A DNA stretch of 64,000 nucleotides from Eledone cirrhosa (GCA_964016885.1 OZ024740.1:197779082-197843081), one strand, 5' to 3'; counted from the stretch's first letter, positions 34,582 through 46,762 are shown. Notes: a model not told the origin generated them from the letters alone. Translations and numbers: made by a program.

Positions 34582-35657
34582 CATTCTAAATGATTCATGG
34601 TAGTCAACGGGAAAGTATTTGATATACTGCTTTGCTCACGAGGCTTTGCATATTAAAAATATATTGATAAACGACAATCACATATACATACATATGTGCA
34701 TTCATACATACATGCATATATACATTAGCATTTATATATCATAGGTGTTCAGTGCATTTTTGCCGAGTAGCAGACATGATGTGGTAGGAAAAGAAAACGT
34801 AATTATACGTACACATACATACGTTTTAAATAGTATAAACATGTACATACATTTTTATCTAAATATTCATTGGAACTAAAAAAAAAAACTCGACAGAGTT
34901 GGCTTCGATAAATGTGAACTCGATTGAAACTAATTTGAACCAAAGTACATTTGTCAATAAACTACCGCAGAACACTTCAAGTGTTTTTGGCCAGTTGCGC
35001 TAATTCGGTCGACATCGTAAAAAACCTACTTCTACCTACAATATTTCATTCATATACAAATACGAAACAACAATAAAAATCTAACTCCAAACATAGATTA
35101 TAAATAAAACACCGACTTTGCATTGTAAGTTCTATTAACCAGAGCATTCGGGAGTAAGCCATTAAACCATCACACTGTCTGTCTCTCAAAGAGAACGCAC
35201 AATACGTAATCTTTCCAAATTGAATTCTTTTCAGCAGACAGATCTTCAGCTATTGCTCCAAGTTTTGATCTTAAGTGACAGTCGTGGACCGGTTGAACCA
35301 CTTTAGATTAAAACGTTACTGACAGAAGAAGTGATGTGGGGCTGTCAGGTGTTCAGAGGGTTTTTAAAACGCTGTCCGGAAACCTTCCTTGAATTAGTGT
35401 CACAATGTACGCTATCAAATACTCTTATCAAATGTCAATAAAATGATTTTACAAAATTCTACCCATTTTGCTACCCTTCTTTGATCTCTCACTCACTATA
35501 TATCTCTTTCTCTGTGTGTCTCTCTCAATCAGTCTCTTCAGTGGTTCTGTATTTATCTATGCGAACCGTGGTAATTACAAATTGAAGAATATCTGTGCTC
35601 TGTGTGCACACCATACCGTATATATATATATATATATATTACACACACACATATATA

Positions 35658-35689
<32 letters not shown>

Positions 35690-35846
35690 ACAGAGAGGGT
35701 GTGGTAAGATATCAGGTAGACCATAATGCACAAGAGTACTCGAGACTTGGGGTAGTAGAGTGGGTAACATGAGAAGATTTAGGACCGGTTCCGGCCGTTT
35801 CGAGAGAGCTAGATCTGGAGCTCAGGCGTCGGGGTGCTGAATCATT

Positions 35847-35880
<34 letters not shown>
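34578..35880. other. Unassigned sequence with R7 repeat copy
   Basis: No gene is seen in 34578-35600. TA tracts lie at 35620-35690 and 35850-35884. Between them 35695-35850 matches the R7 repeat at 10160-10292 (AGTAGAGTGGGTAAC). Confidence 0.55.
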
Positions 35881-35883
<3 letters not shown>

Positions 35884-35889
<6 letters not shown>

Positions 35890-35954
35890 ATTATGCGGAT
35901 TTCAAAAACAAATATCATCATGCAATTATATTTGTGTTTTCATCAGATAAAATA
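35884..35954 (-). ncRNA. Hammerhead ribozyme, family F4 copy e (compensated stem II)
   Basis: Minus strand: stem I TATTTTAT with ATAAAATA (8 bp), CTGATGA (complement of 35940-35946), stem II CAAATAT with ATATTTG plus A/T pairs, GAAA (complement of 35900-35903), stem III AT-CCGC-AT, cleavage base A. The stem II sequence is unlike copies a-c, yet pairing is kept. Confidence 0.82.
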
Positions 35955-37374
35955 GGAAGACATGATATGAAGGTTAAAAAACACTTGTGGATAGTGCAGT
36001 TTTAAATCAACATATGAAAAGTAGTTTTAGCAGTAGTTTCTTATCCGATATCTGCATTGCTTTATTGTACTACAATAAAACTCACCTCCTACATTATAAA
36101 CTAGCATGAGTTTCACTGCTAGTACCGGTTGCATCTCAGCCTACTCAATAGGTAATGTTAAGTAAACTTCCAGAGTAGAGACATAGTTATTTACGTTAAT
36201 ACAACACACGTAAATGGGTACCTTCAATCTATACCCGAACCCGGGTAAAAATGTAAAAAGGCAAAAAAAGGATTAACACGGATAAGCGATATAATAGGTT
36301 TTATTCCAAGCATTAACATATGTTTCATCGCATAATTAGTAATTGATTCTTGTCTTGAAACTTCTATCATCAATAATCGATTGACAATTGTGAATTTCGA
36401 TTTTTAATACATAAAACAATATAGCCACCATGTGAAATTTCAAAATACTGATTAGTATTACAAGATCAAGGGTGTTCTGCTCGAACAATCTGGTATTACA
36501 TGTGTTACCGATTTGCCGGTAATATGAAATTTTCCAATATTGACATGAATAGCCGCGACCAAGCATGTAACTTAGAGAGTGTGGCGAACAAATTCACGAG
36601 AGCAACCAATAATTTACAGAATGGATTTCTGAAGAGGAACGTAAAGAAACCACAATTAAATAAGGTACTGATTTCATATGTTATCTTGATATAAAGTTAG
36701 TTGTTTTTTCTGTTTCTTGATATGTTTCAAGTTAGCCTCGAATTCAGTTAATTATATAAGATAAAACAAGATCTTAAGGATAGTCGTGGTTAGAAACTCC
36801 TTCCAGTATGGCAGTAGGGATTCAACAAAGTTCGTTGAAATAATAATGGTGGCGATATAAATTAAAGTTACCTGACAGGAACATTTACGATTATAACTCG
36901 TGTGTTAAATTCTATTTATTTTCTTTCAGAACGTTTGATGTGTGATTTTGATTCCATCAAACTGTCTGTGGACAAATAATAGAACTAGCGTCATGCCCCA
37001 TCAATTTCTATTAATTCATTATAAGTATTTATTGTTTTCATGACTGATCTTACTTTACTACTAACTTTAGCACAACACAGTTCTACACATAAACATAATT
37101 AATTTTATAGAAAGAAAGTTTTATTTTAGTACATACTCTTTTACTATTTGATTAGTTTTAGCCATGAGACTGCGTCTATGCTGAGGCTTCACGTTAAAGG
37201 GGTTTAGTCAATAATATGAACAACAGTACGTATGTTTTTGCAAGTCTAGAACCTATTTCGTCATCTCCCTTTGTCAAACCGACCATTATGTTACGAGATG
37301 TAATCAAATAGTAAATGGACGCATACTCTTATACATTCATACTGCCCATATATATATATATATATATATATATA
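35955..37374. other. Unassigned sequence, no gene seen
   Basis: A GCATGAGTTTCACTGCTAGTA phrase at about 36104 recurs at 46779-46800. Otherwise no coding or repeat structure is recognised until a TA tract at 37350-37372. Confidence 0.5.
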
Positions 37375-37429
37375 ATCGAAGAAATAGATGAAAGAGAAGC
37401 AAGCCGTTAAAATATATTTATAACAAGCT

Positions 37430-37490
37430 CTTACACTTATTACGCCCAAGTTGGGCTCATCAGAGGCTCACAAGAAAATAAAGGGTTTAA
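37430..37490 (-). ncRNA. Decayed hammerhead-like motif, F7 left arm
   Basis: Minus strand CTGATGA (complement of 37457-37463) then stem II GCCC/GGGC, but the following box reads GTAA, not GAAA. Stem III is poorly formed. Probably inactive. Confidence 0.4.
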
Positions 37491-37707
37491 TTAGGAACCC
37501 TTTAAATGGTACAATCATCGATCCTGCAGAGATACTCAAGATTTATTCCGTTAGTGTGGAGGAATACGACGAGGCAATCAGGTCCGGACACATGTAGTGC
37601 AACACCCTTGAGGGATGACGGGGGCTGGATAATAGATGTTCACAGATGTTTAATTTTTAGCCCACCGTTTTAAGACATGCCAGAGCGCGGTGTAAAATGC
37701 CCTGGTA

Positions 37708-38772
37708 CTATGGTGTTTGAGTATTATCCGGGGTCCATCTGTAGAATGACTGTTGTAGTCTATGGCCGCAATTGATGACGGTTTCGGCTCGACTGTTGAG
37801 GAGGTCAGGGGGCGCTTGCACTATATAGTAAAGCTCCATGAGACAGAGCTGGCAGTTTTTCTTGAAGTTGTAGGGCGTTGCCTGGTTGACAATTTCCCAA
37901 TAAGTGAAGCTAATGCTAGCGTCGTTTAATCGGGTGATGTAATTGGCGAGGGATGTAGAGTACCTTAGCTTCCTATTCCTAAAAGAGTGAAGATGCGCTC
38001 GAAATCTAGTCTTGAATGACCCAGAAGTGGCCTCTATGTAATACTTGACACTATTGTGGCTAGTAACGGTACATCTATATATAACATTTTTAGTTAGGCA
38101 TTGGCCCCGGAGCGGACAGTTAGCAGGGTCACGTCAATTGCAGTGCTTACTACGGTCCCCTCCGATTTGGCGGTTGTTAGTACCCACTGCAATAATATTA
38201 TTAATATTATTATTATTATTAGGACAACGGCTTCTATTGTTGTCGTTAGTATTACCATAGCTAAGGACACATAGGGTAGTACCCTGCGTACGTCGTATGT
38301 TACCGCGCCTTCTACTGTAGCTGTTTGCTCCATTGGGGTCCGTACCGCAACCATCAGCCGCACTACTATTTTGGCGAGCATGTCGGTCAAGGTTATCACC
38401 AACATTGCCGGATGCGGCTAGGGAATCGCTAGGGTTATCTAATCCACCGTACTCTCTAAGATTGTCGTTGCTAGGATGCTGTGTTTTAGTGAGCTTGTTG
38501 TAGTTACTTATCGCTATCAGGTCAGCTAGATTGGCTGTAGTGGAAAAGGATATTTTTACGTTATTCTTATTGAGGATGTTTCTGTATTTATGGTTAGGTG
38601 GGAAGTTTTTCTCTAAGGCCTCGAAGAAGATTCTATATAGGTCTGAGGCCACACTCTGAGAGTATGGAGGATGGAACCACAGGACATTACGTTGGCGGTT
38701 CCATGTAGCTGTGGGTTTACTGTGGGCTGTGCTGTCCGGGTGACCGCTCTTATCGTTGCTAATGTGTTACTG
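37708..38772 (-). pseudogene. PLE-type GIY-YIG coding remnant with an in-frame TGA at an expected Cys
   Basis: The minus-strand frame carries TWNRQRNVLWFHPPYSQSV (about 38703), then LYRIFFEALEKNFPPNHKYR, an Asn-rich spacer, a TGA at 38134-38136, then CPLRGQC, YRCTV, YYIEATSGSFKTRFRAHLHS and QLCLMELYY to a TAG at 37708-37710. The order matches the PLE at 54152-55195 (NRKRKIIWFTPPF, then GCSCRKHKECPLQGKC, ERYVGMTQ). By that comparison TGA sits where the first zinc-type region has Cys. This could be a simple TGY-to-TGA mutation or a selenocysteine codon. The RT core is absent. Confidence 0.72.
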
Positions 38773-39244
38773 CCTAATGCGCATATTGTTTGCGTAATGC
38801 CAGGGATAAATTTTGAGTATCTCTGCAGGATCGATGATTGTACCATTTAAACACCATGGGCGTATAATCATGTGATTGTGCAGGGCTTGGCGTTTATTCC
38901 TTTACACCTCTCGGCGTTTAAACGTTTGTTATAATTGCAGCTTCATACTAACTTAAACCGGTACATAAGTTTCATCGACCTTAATATTATTGAACACTCA
39001 CATTCATACTTTAACTGTGCCTCTGCAAATTGGCTTGACAAAGCATAATTAAATTAGCACGTAGTAAATATACTTAGGGGAAGAAATAAATATTTTGTAA
39101 TAGTGGACGGAAATTTAGCAGATAATTCCAAATAGCATCGTTCACAAACATAAACATCTAACTTTGTAACACCGAGATATGAATTTCGATGTTAAAATCG
39201 TACTCCTACCCATTCAGGGTTCCTAATTAAACGCTTTATTTTCT

Positions 39245-39300
39245 TGTGACCCTCTGAGAAGCCCAACTTGGGCGTAACATTGTAAGAGCTTGTTATAAAT
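39245..39300 (+). ncRNA. Decayed hammerhead-like motif, F7 right arm
   Basis: CTGAGAA in place of CUGANGA, stem II GCCC/GGGC, then GTAACATTGT in place of GAAACATTGT. It resembles the F1 ribozyme at 14647 in layout, but two core boxes are mutated. Confidence 0.35.
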
Positions 39301-39345
39301 ATATTTTAACGGCTTGCTTCTCTTTCATCTATTTATTCGATTATA

Positions 39346-39650
39346 ATTGGTCTGCTAAATATTAACGCTTCTAATATTTAACCCTGTAGGCACAAGCATT
39401 GAGCACAAATGCACCTGCTTATGGCAATTAATTATCTGTATCGTCTCTTTCTATAACGCTTCCTCTCTCTATTCTCTCTCACGATACTGTAACATTATAC
39501 ACACACACGCACACACACACGCACCCCCCCCCCACATATATATATATATATAACAGACTTTGAACAGAAAATAATTCTATTCTATGCAGGAAATAGACAA
39601 AAGTCCTACGCAAGATAGTAAAAGCAAATTCCCCCGCTGCTATAACTGAA
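39346..39650. other. Unassigned sequence with CA/C/TA patches
   Basis: ACACAC and C runs at 39500-39530 and TATATA at 39535-39552. No gene seen. Confidence 0.5.
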
Positions 39651-39689
39651 AATTATGTAAACGAATAAATATATAGAATATGGCGGCCA

Positions 39690-40639
39690 TGACTTCCGGT
39701 CCCTGATCTCACTAGATTTGCCGGCGTATCTTTCGGCGGTAACCTCGTGCCGCGTCTTCGTCAGCAGGGTTTTTGAAAACACAAAGAACCCTCTGTGTTC
39801 AGAGAACGCCTGTGAGACGTGGGACCGGCTGGGACTTAGCCCAGTAGACGTCCCTCCTCCTTCTCCCTCTGTTGACGTAATGTCACCCCAACGCACTTGG
39901 GATGCCACCCAGTGCAGCCTGGCCTCAGACAGGCTCATGCGCCAGCTCAACCAGCATCGCCTCGAAACCCCACAGTGGTGCCTGGCTCCATGCCCTGCCC
40001 TCCTTCTCCACTGGCACGCAGCTAGACAACCATAGCCTGCGCATCGGCGTTTCCCTGAGGCTCGGCCTCCGGATCTGCCAGCCACACCAATGTCGCTGCG
40101 GTTCTACCCGCTTTCCTGTCGCCACAGTGCCGGCCGCATTCCACGCCATGCTTCCCTCAACGAGGTCATTAAGCATGGCTTGGACGCTGCAGGCTTCCCT
40201 TCCCATTCGAGCCGGTGGGGCTGGATCGAGGGGACGGCAAAAGACCAGATGACATGACCATCTTCCCGTTCCGCGGAGGCAATCTCTTCGTCTGGGATGC
40301 CACTTCCACCGACACTTTTTGCAGCCGCAACCTGGTGCAGTCTATGACTGACCCAGGTTCTGCTGCACGTCGAGCTGAGGGTGCCAAACTCCTAAACTGC
40401 TGGTCGCTCTCCGACAGGTTTGCGGTCGTACCCCCCTGGCAGTGGAGGGTTCTGGTGTCCTTGGCCCCAGGGCTACCTCCTTACTCACCACCATAGGCGC
40501 TGATCTGGCCAGCCGCAGGTGTGAGCCCCGCGAGTTGGAGTGGCTTTTCCAGCGCGTCTCCCTTGCCGTCCTCCGAGGAAACGCCTTCTCCATTCTGTCG
40601 ACCGGGGCTGTGGGTGGGCCCCATCGCGTACCGTTGTAG
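39690..40639 (+). pseudogene. Retroelement C-terminal PD-(D/E)XK-like domain, duplication copy 1
   Basis: Frames read [18 protein letters not shown] and [19 protein letters not shown], then [18 protein letters not shown]. After a frameshift near 40200 comes [12 protein letters not shown] and LFVWDATSTDTF, another shift near 40432, and RCEPRELEWLFQRVSLAVLR to a TAG near 40639. This C-terminal block is widespread in invertebrate RT-like proteins; RPD plus VWDAT resembles a restriction-like nuclease core. No RT is present here. A 30 bp inverted repeat (39651-39680 and 40725-40757) flanks the gene. Confidence 0.7.
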
Positions 40640-43128
40640 TTGTTATATACAGATAGTAACTCGTTTTTCAAGTTATTTGCCGATTATTCTTTAATCTGTT
40701 ATCTTAATACAACTGTGTGTTCATATTTTCTATATATTTATTCGTTTACATAATTTCTTCGTTCCCATTCGTGCAGAATAAAAATTGCCATGAACGAAAC
40801 AAAGATGAAAAAAAAAAAAAATCTATAAACATAAAAAAAAAAATAATAAATGATCACGCATTTGGTTCCATATTGTTGGAACAGGTTCGTAGCAGACAAG
40901 CTGAACTTTTCGGATGCTTATTCATGTGGCCGCTGTTTTTATTCCACAGTTTCAATATAGAGCCTTGCTTCCTACTGGTAATATGTAGCCAATCAGGTTT
41001 CAACATTCTCTAAGCAGTACAGTATATGAAAGCCCCTGTAGCTGCATTTGCCAGCTTTTGATCGACTTTTATCAATACCACTGCTAACATACGCAACATG
41101 ACAACGCAGCGAGGCAACATTTTCCAACATTACTCAAGTAGTTTTAAAGGAGATTTAAATCCAGCTGGTTCAAAGTACTCTTCCAATTTGTTTTACTTGG
41201 TCTTCAAATTTCGCCGCTTTCTGTTGAATTTCTCTGATGTTTAGGAGAGTGGCAGTATATATATCACATTTTATTGATAGACGAACGAAAATGATGAATA
41301 TCATACACTCTAGAAATTGTATTTCCTACTGACAGTTCCAAGCGATGATTTATATAATTTTAGAATACTTCAGCAACAATCATTGAGCCACACACCTTGC
41401 ATGTACCTATAAAATTATGTAGATACCCACAGCATTGGGTATGTATTGTTAATGTTTTTTATAGGTACATACATAACATTATGTATGTACCTATAACATT
41501 GGTATGCACTCATAACGTCATATATATACCCATGAAATTGTGTATATACCCATATCATTGAATATGTAGCCCTAACACAGTGTATATATTTATAAAATTA
41601 TCTTTGATCTCTTTCGGCCTCCACCTGCTTTCCTGTCGCCACAGTGCCGGCCGCATTCCACGCCATGCTTCCCTCAACTAGGTCATTAAGCATGGCTTGG
41701 ACGCTGCAGGCTTCCCTTCCCAGCTCGAGCCGAAGGGGCTGGATCGACGGGACGGCAAAAGGCCAGATGGCATGACCATCTTCCCGTTCCGCGGTGGCAA
41801 ACCCCTCGTCTGGGATGCCACTTGCACCGACACTTTCTGCAGCCGCAACCTGGTGCAGTCTGCGACTGACCCAGGTTCTGCTTCACGTCGGGCTGAGGGG
41901 GCCAAACTCCTCAAATACTGGTCGCTCTCCGACAGGTTTGCGGTCGTACCCCTGGCAGTGGAGGGTTCTGGTGTTCTCGGCCCCAGGGCTACCTCCTTAC
42001 TCACCACCATAGGCGCTGAGCTGGTCAGCTGCAGATGTGAGCCCCGCGAGTTGGAGTGGCTTTTCCAGTGCGTCTCCCTTTCTGTCCTCCGGGGAAACGC
42101 CTTCTCCATTCTGTCCGCCGGGGCTGTGGGTGGGCCCCATCGCGTACCGTTGTAGTTGTTATATACAGATAGTAACTCGTTTTTCAAGTTATTTGCCGAT
42201 TATTCTTTAATCTGTTATCTTAATACAACTGTGTGTTCATATTTTCTATATATTTATTCGTTTACATAATTTCTTCGTTCCCATTCGTGCAGAATAAAAA
42301 TTGCCATGAACGAAACAAAGATGAAAAAAAAAAAATCTATAAACATAAAAAAAAAAGAAAAACAAAAAGAAAATGATGTCCAGAATTCAAAGATCACGCA
42401 TTTGGTTCCATATTGTTGGAACAGATTTGTAACAGACAAGCTGAACCTTTCGGATCCTTATTCATGTGGCCGCTGTTTTTATTCCACAGTTTCAATATAG
42501 AGCCTTGCTTCCTACTGGTAATATGTAGCCAATCAGGTTTCAACATTCTCTAAGCAGTACAGTATATGAAAGCCCCTGTAGCCGCATTTGCCAGCTTTTG
42601 ATCGACTTTTATCAATACCACTGCTAACATACGCAACATGACAACGCAGCGAGGCAACATTTTCCAACATTACTCAAGTAGTTTTAAAGGAGATTTAAAT
42701 CCAGCTGGTTCAAAGTACTCTTCCAATTTGTTTTACTTGGTCTTCAAATTTCGCCGCTTTCTGTTGAATTTCTCTGATGTTTAGGAGAGTGGCAGTATAT
42801 ATAACACATTTTATTGATAGACGAACGAAAATGATGAATATCATACACTCTAGAAATTGTATTTCCTACTGACAGTTCCAAGCGATGATTTATATAATCT
42901 TCGAATACTTCAGCAACAATCATTGAGCCACACACCTTGCATGTACCTATAAAATTATGTATATATCCACAGTATTGGGTATGTACTGTTAACGTTTTTT
43001 ATAGGTACATACATAACATTGGTATGCACTCATAACGTCATATATATACCCATGAAATTGTGTATATACCCATATCATTGAATATGTAGCCCTAACACTG
43101 TGTATATATTTATAAAATTATCTATGAT
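40100..43128 (+). repeat. Two-copy tandem duplication, unit about 1.5 kb
   Basis: 40100-41612 and 41617-43128 are near-identical by eye, offset 1517 bp through most of the left part. The unit holds the RPDG/VWDAT coding end, an A-rich stretch and about 900 bp of non-coding DNA ending TATATTTATAAAATTATCT. Differences include a 24-base insertion (CAAAAAGAAAATGATG region, 42362) and a 20-odd-base gap near 43015. Confidence 0.85.
41640..42155 (+). pseudogene. Retroelement C-terminal PD-(D/E)XK-like domain, duplication copy 2
   Basis: 41697-42155 is an unbroken frame: GLDRRDGKRPDGMTIFPF, PLVWDATCTDTF, SLSDRFAVVPLAVEGSG, ELEWLFQCVSLSVLRGN. It lacks the two frameshifts of copy 1. Upstream the same frame has a TAG near 41680 where copy 1 has GAG (SLNEVIK), so each copy has lesions the other lacks. 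The duplication therefore predates or coincides with independent decay. Confidence 0.7.
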
Positions 43129-43224
43129 CTTAAAACGTATATGTATTCGTAATTAGATACTAAGTTTCTTCTAAGATCGTCTAATTTACATAATTTAGCT
43201 TCCAATGCATATTTGTCTATGTAA

Positions 43225-43640
43225 ATAGATCATAGACCATGTCTAGCTATCACTGGGAAACTATACCACTGTCTAACTATTTAAATAGGTGATAGACACT
43301 GTCTAACTATCAGTCGAGTATTTTCCACTGTCTAACTATTTAAATAGATGATAGACAATGTCTAACTATCAGTGGGACACTATACCATTGTCTAACTATT
43401 TAAATATATAATATACACTGTTTAACTATCAGTGAGACAATATATCATTGTCTAACTATTTAAATAGATGATAGACAATGTCTATGAATGAGACACTATC
43501 TCATTGTCTAACTATTTGAATAGACAATGTCTTTCAGTGGGTCATTACATGATTGCGTAACTATTTAAATAGATGATGTCTAAATATCAGTGGGGCACTA
43601 CGTCTTGCCTAACTATTTAAATAGCAATGACACTAAGATA
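43225..43640. repeat. Minisatellite, unit about 60 bp
   Basis: Six to seven diverged units built on TGTCTAACTATTTAAATAGA, TGATAGACAATG and AACTATCAGTGGGACACTA. Distant copies of the same unit occur at about 44380-44640. Confidence 0.85.
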
Positions 43641-45519
43641 GTCTTAAGCACAATACGAATGCATATGAAAGCATATACAACACGTTTATATACAAAAAAA
43701 CAAACAAGTATATGAGAATCTTGCTACCAAAGAAGAATAGTTTATCCTTGTGGAAAAATTATTTTTCTCTCTTTTGCTCTGTGGCATGTCATATATATCT
43801 CAGTAGCCATTGAGAATGCCAGAGAGCTGTTTCAAGATTCGTTAATCTATCTCTCATCAGTGACAGTCACGCACCCTGTATTGAGATCTAAATAGACTAG
43901 AGCCTATATAGATTTTGCGTGATGAACATTTGCTGGAGATGCTTATTTGCAAATGGAAAATATCGGCAGCAAATTCTCATTTGAATATAATGAGAACTTG
44001 GCTGGCTATAATTACTTGGCAGTAGAATTAAGATAGCGTTAAGAATAAATGAAGTATATAAAACATATCATATATATATATACAAAGCATATGAGAACCT
44101 CGCCATCAACGTAAACAATATTTTTTCGCTATGAAAAAAATATTTTCCTCGCCTTTGCTCTGTGAACATGTCATAAACTGTAATCTATTTTTATCTCAGT
44201 ACTAGTTGAGAAAATCTCACTGAACTGGGTAGCCATCTCTAGGAACTACACTGCTCACCACAACCGGAGAAGTTTCTAGAAAAAGATAGCCTAAACTTGT
44301 TCATTCATCTCCGCTCTTGGACAGGAAGGGATGCCTACCAGAACGTTCCACGTAGATCACATCTATCAATGTGATACCATTTTCTAACTATTAAGTTAAT
44401 GATATGCTATGACTAACATACTATAGAACACTTTTGATGTGTTTAACTATAAAGTAGATGATGGTCACTTAATAGAACGTTGTGGGACACTACCTTTTTG
44501 TCTATGTATTAAGTAGTTAATAGACACAATCTAACTGCCGGTGGGACACCGGCTATGTGTAAATGTTATTTAGTCGGTACAGAGCGTGGGATACAACATC
44601 TCTGTCTACCTGTGAAGTAGTTGATAGATATTTATTAGAAATCAGAGGAAATTTACGCAAAGCTCGTCTTTCACATAAACGATATTACAATGAGACTGAA
44701 ATCATTAGTCAGTGAACTATATTTTTCAGTGAACAACAATTAGAATGATGAAACTACGTTACATATTAAGATAGAGTGAGGACGATCTTGAAGCTATATT
44801 TATGAATATTTTACCAATGTATCAATAAATGAATATTTGTTAATTCTATTCACTAGAGCATTGAATAACACAATATCCATAACTAATTTGTCTGTCAACG
44901 CAACAAAGCTGGAATTAATGTCATTTATATTATCTTAGAAGTAACAGCTTGTATAAATTAATATTCATATTGCAGAAACAATCGCTGTCAGAGAGAATTA
45001 GCAGAAATCTGATATGAAATATGTATATATCTGTTGTGCCTTTAGAAAAAATACTCAGTCGTTTTTCACCTTGTAAAAGAGAAATCGGATGTTTTTGAAC
45101 ATGCACGCATACACATACTCATATACACATATAAACATTGCATATTTAATGTAGTTTTCCAGCCGAATCAGAGCAACACAATAGACTACAAAAATGGACT
45201 TTTATATTACAAGTAGATTCCACCCGACAGGCTTTCCTACAGTTTCTCTCTGTCCAATTTCACGCACAAAGCTTGAGTTGACATGCAGCTTTGGGGAAGA
45301 CATTTGCCTATATTCCGCATAGTGTGATCGACCCCAGAATCTCAGGATTGTAAAGTAAACTTATTAATGTTAGGTTGATATATTACTAACTTAGCTAACC
45401 ACAACAAACAATAAGAAAAAAATGAAGTTAGAAGGTAGTGAAAAAGAGAATATATTTATGTACAATATGAAATTCCATTGATAAAAGGTCTCGTAATTTC
45501 TTAAACTGTGCTGCGATTT
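43641..45519. other. Unassigned sequence with an old minisatellite outlier
   Basis: No gene is recognised. 44380-44640 contains degenerate units (TCTAACTRTTAAGT, GTGGGACAC) related to 43225-43640. Similar phrases at 43760 and 44150 (TTTGCTCTGTG, CATGTCATA) and at 43720 and 44090 (TATGAGAAYCT) suggest an older duplication of about 370 bp. Confidence 0.5.
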
Positions 45520-45800
45520 CGATTGGATTATACTCCATTAAATCAACACTAGATTCAATGTTAAAGCACATTGCTTCGTGATAATAGTTTCTGAACTCCC
45601 GATCACAAGATTGCGGTTTCGATTCCGGCACCAGGCGGCGGGTGGCGTTCTTGAGTAAAATATTCTATTTCTCTTTGCTTTTTCTGCTAGATTTTCGACT
45701 GGAAGATAGCATCAACAATGGAAACAATGTTGCCTTGGTCCAATCTGACGATCAGCACCTTTACTCTTTATCAAAATGGTAATAAATTAAACCTGGCACA
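45520..45800 (+). mobile_element. tRNA-derived SINE, octopus type (GGTTTCGATTCC box B)
   Basis: Box-B-like GCGGTTTCGATTCCGGCACC at about 45614-45632, then GGCGGGTGGCGTTCTTGAGT and a body ending near AAATGGTAATAAATT. It resembles octopus tRNA-derived SINEs. The tRNA-like head (45575-45612) is degenerate. Confidence 0.65.
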
Positions 45801-46695
45801 AGCGTGTTGAGAACAAAGTAATATAATTTACATGGAGCATTGGGAGATAAGTTGATAAATTTGTTTTAGCAAAGCCAGCATGTTACACATTAGAAATAAA
45901 AGAATGAAAACAGAAGTGAAGCAAGAAAAAAAGAGTTTACACTTACTTTATATTTGATATTTCGGGGTTAAAACTTTGTTTTGGGTTTCAAAAGAAAAAG
46001 AAAATGGAGTGTGTAAATTGTGGTGAGGTGGGCGACTTTCTCTAAAGAAAAATATAAAAATATCAACTATTGTTTTATTTTTTCTTACTTTACACTCGTT
46101 TTCGTGCCTTTGTTTTAACTTTCATTGTACTGAACTTCCGAACACAATCTATCATAATAAAGGTGTCGTGTAATTTCTGTAAAATAGCTGCCACGCTAGA
46201 AAGAAGATTGCAAGAGTGTGAGTGTGTGTGTGAGAAAGTGAAAAAATGGAGGTGGGGTTTTTTAGTCCCACGGTGAATCAAACCTTTAGTTCCACGGTGA
46301 CTTTTATGGAAAGAGAGTGTGTGTGGGTGTGTGTGTGCGAAATTTGTTAAAATACTGGACGGTTACACACACACACACAACACTCCTCCACTCCCACACT
46401 CATTACCCCCCCCCCCCTCCCCTCCAGACACCCAAATCTTTCTTATATATAGAGTCACACATCACAACACAACCTAATCTCAGTTTCACAATCCCCACCG
46501 ACGACTGCGAGAAAGTTCTCCAGGAAAGTTAACCAGGAATCTTTAAAAATCTCCCCACTGAAGTTAACAAAGAACCTACTGTAAGAACCAAAAATCATTA
46601 TATTATAAAATTAAATTAAAAGTGAAGTCATTCTTTTCATTTTTAAATATACCTAGAATTTCACACATTTTCCAATATATATATATATATATTAA
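45801..46695. other. Unassigned sequence, no gene seen
   Basis: C-run at 46408-46425 and CACACA at 46362-46380. No recognisable coding sequence or repeat family. Confidence 0.5.
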
Positions 46696-46699
46696 AATA

Positions 46700-46762
46700 A
46701 CAGATTAAAGTTTAAGCACAGAATCGCTGCTTTCACCCTTAACGGGATCTTCTGAAACTATA
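46700..46762 (-). ncRNA. Hammerhead-like motif, family F9 copy 1 (CAGAAGA core)
   Basis: Minus strand: stem I AGTTT/AAACT, CAGAAGA (complement of 46748-46754; U4 changed to A), stem II CCC/GGG with a GTTAA-type loop, GAAA (complement of 46731-46734), a stem III of about 4 bp and a UH site. The layout fits, but the U4 change is expected to be damaging. Copies at 47615-47678 share it; a partial copy lies at 51625-51735. Confidence 0.45.

Larger units (their letters stand above)
37375..39345. mobile_element. PLE-derived element with terminal inverted repeats (F7)
   Basis: 37377-37500 and 39219-39345 are inverted complements (CAAGCCGTTAAAATATATTT at one end). The match continues inward: 37501-37555 is the inverse of 38797-38855, with about 363 bp extra in the right arm. 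It encloses a minus-strand GIY-YIG coding remnant. Each arm has a decayed hammerhead-like box pointing outward. I infer a PLE with an inverted partial copy, an arrangement known for PLEs. Confidence 0.75.

Noticed and set aside
38613..38846. 77-residue minus-strand frame
   Set aside because: Out-of-frame shadow of the PLE remnant reading WNRQRNVLWFHPPY in the neighbouring frame.
40342..40671. Minus-strand frames at 40342-40671 and 41678-42187
   Set aside because: Antisense shadows of the RPDG/VWDAT coding end. The plus strand carries the recognisable domain.
43225..43640. CRISPR-like array
   Set aside because: Units are diverged head-to-tail minisatellite without constant repeat/variable spacer structure, in an animal genome.
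45575..45640. Possible tRNA gene
   Set aside because: Box-B-like sequence is present, but the cloverleaf is not complete and the body continues as a SINE.
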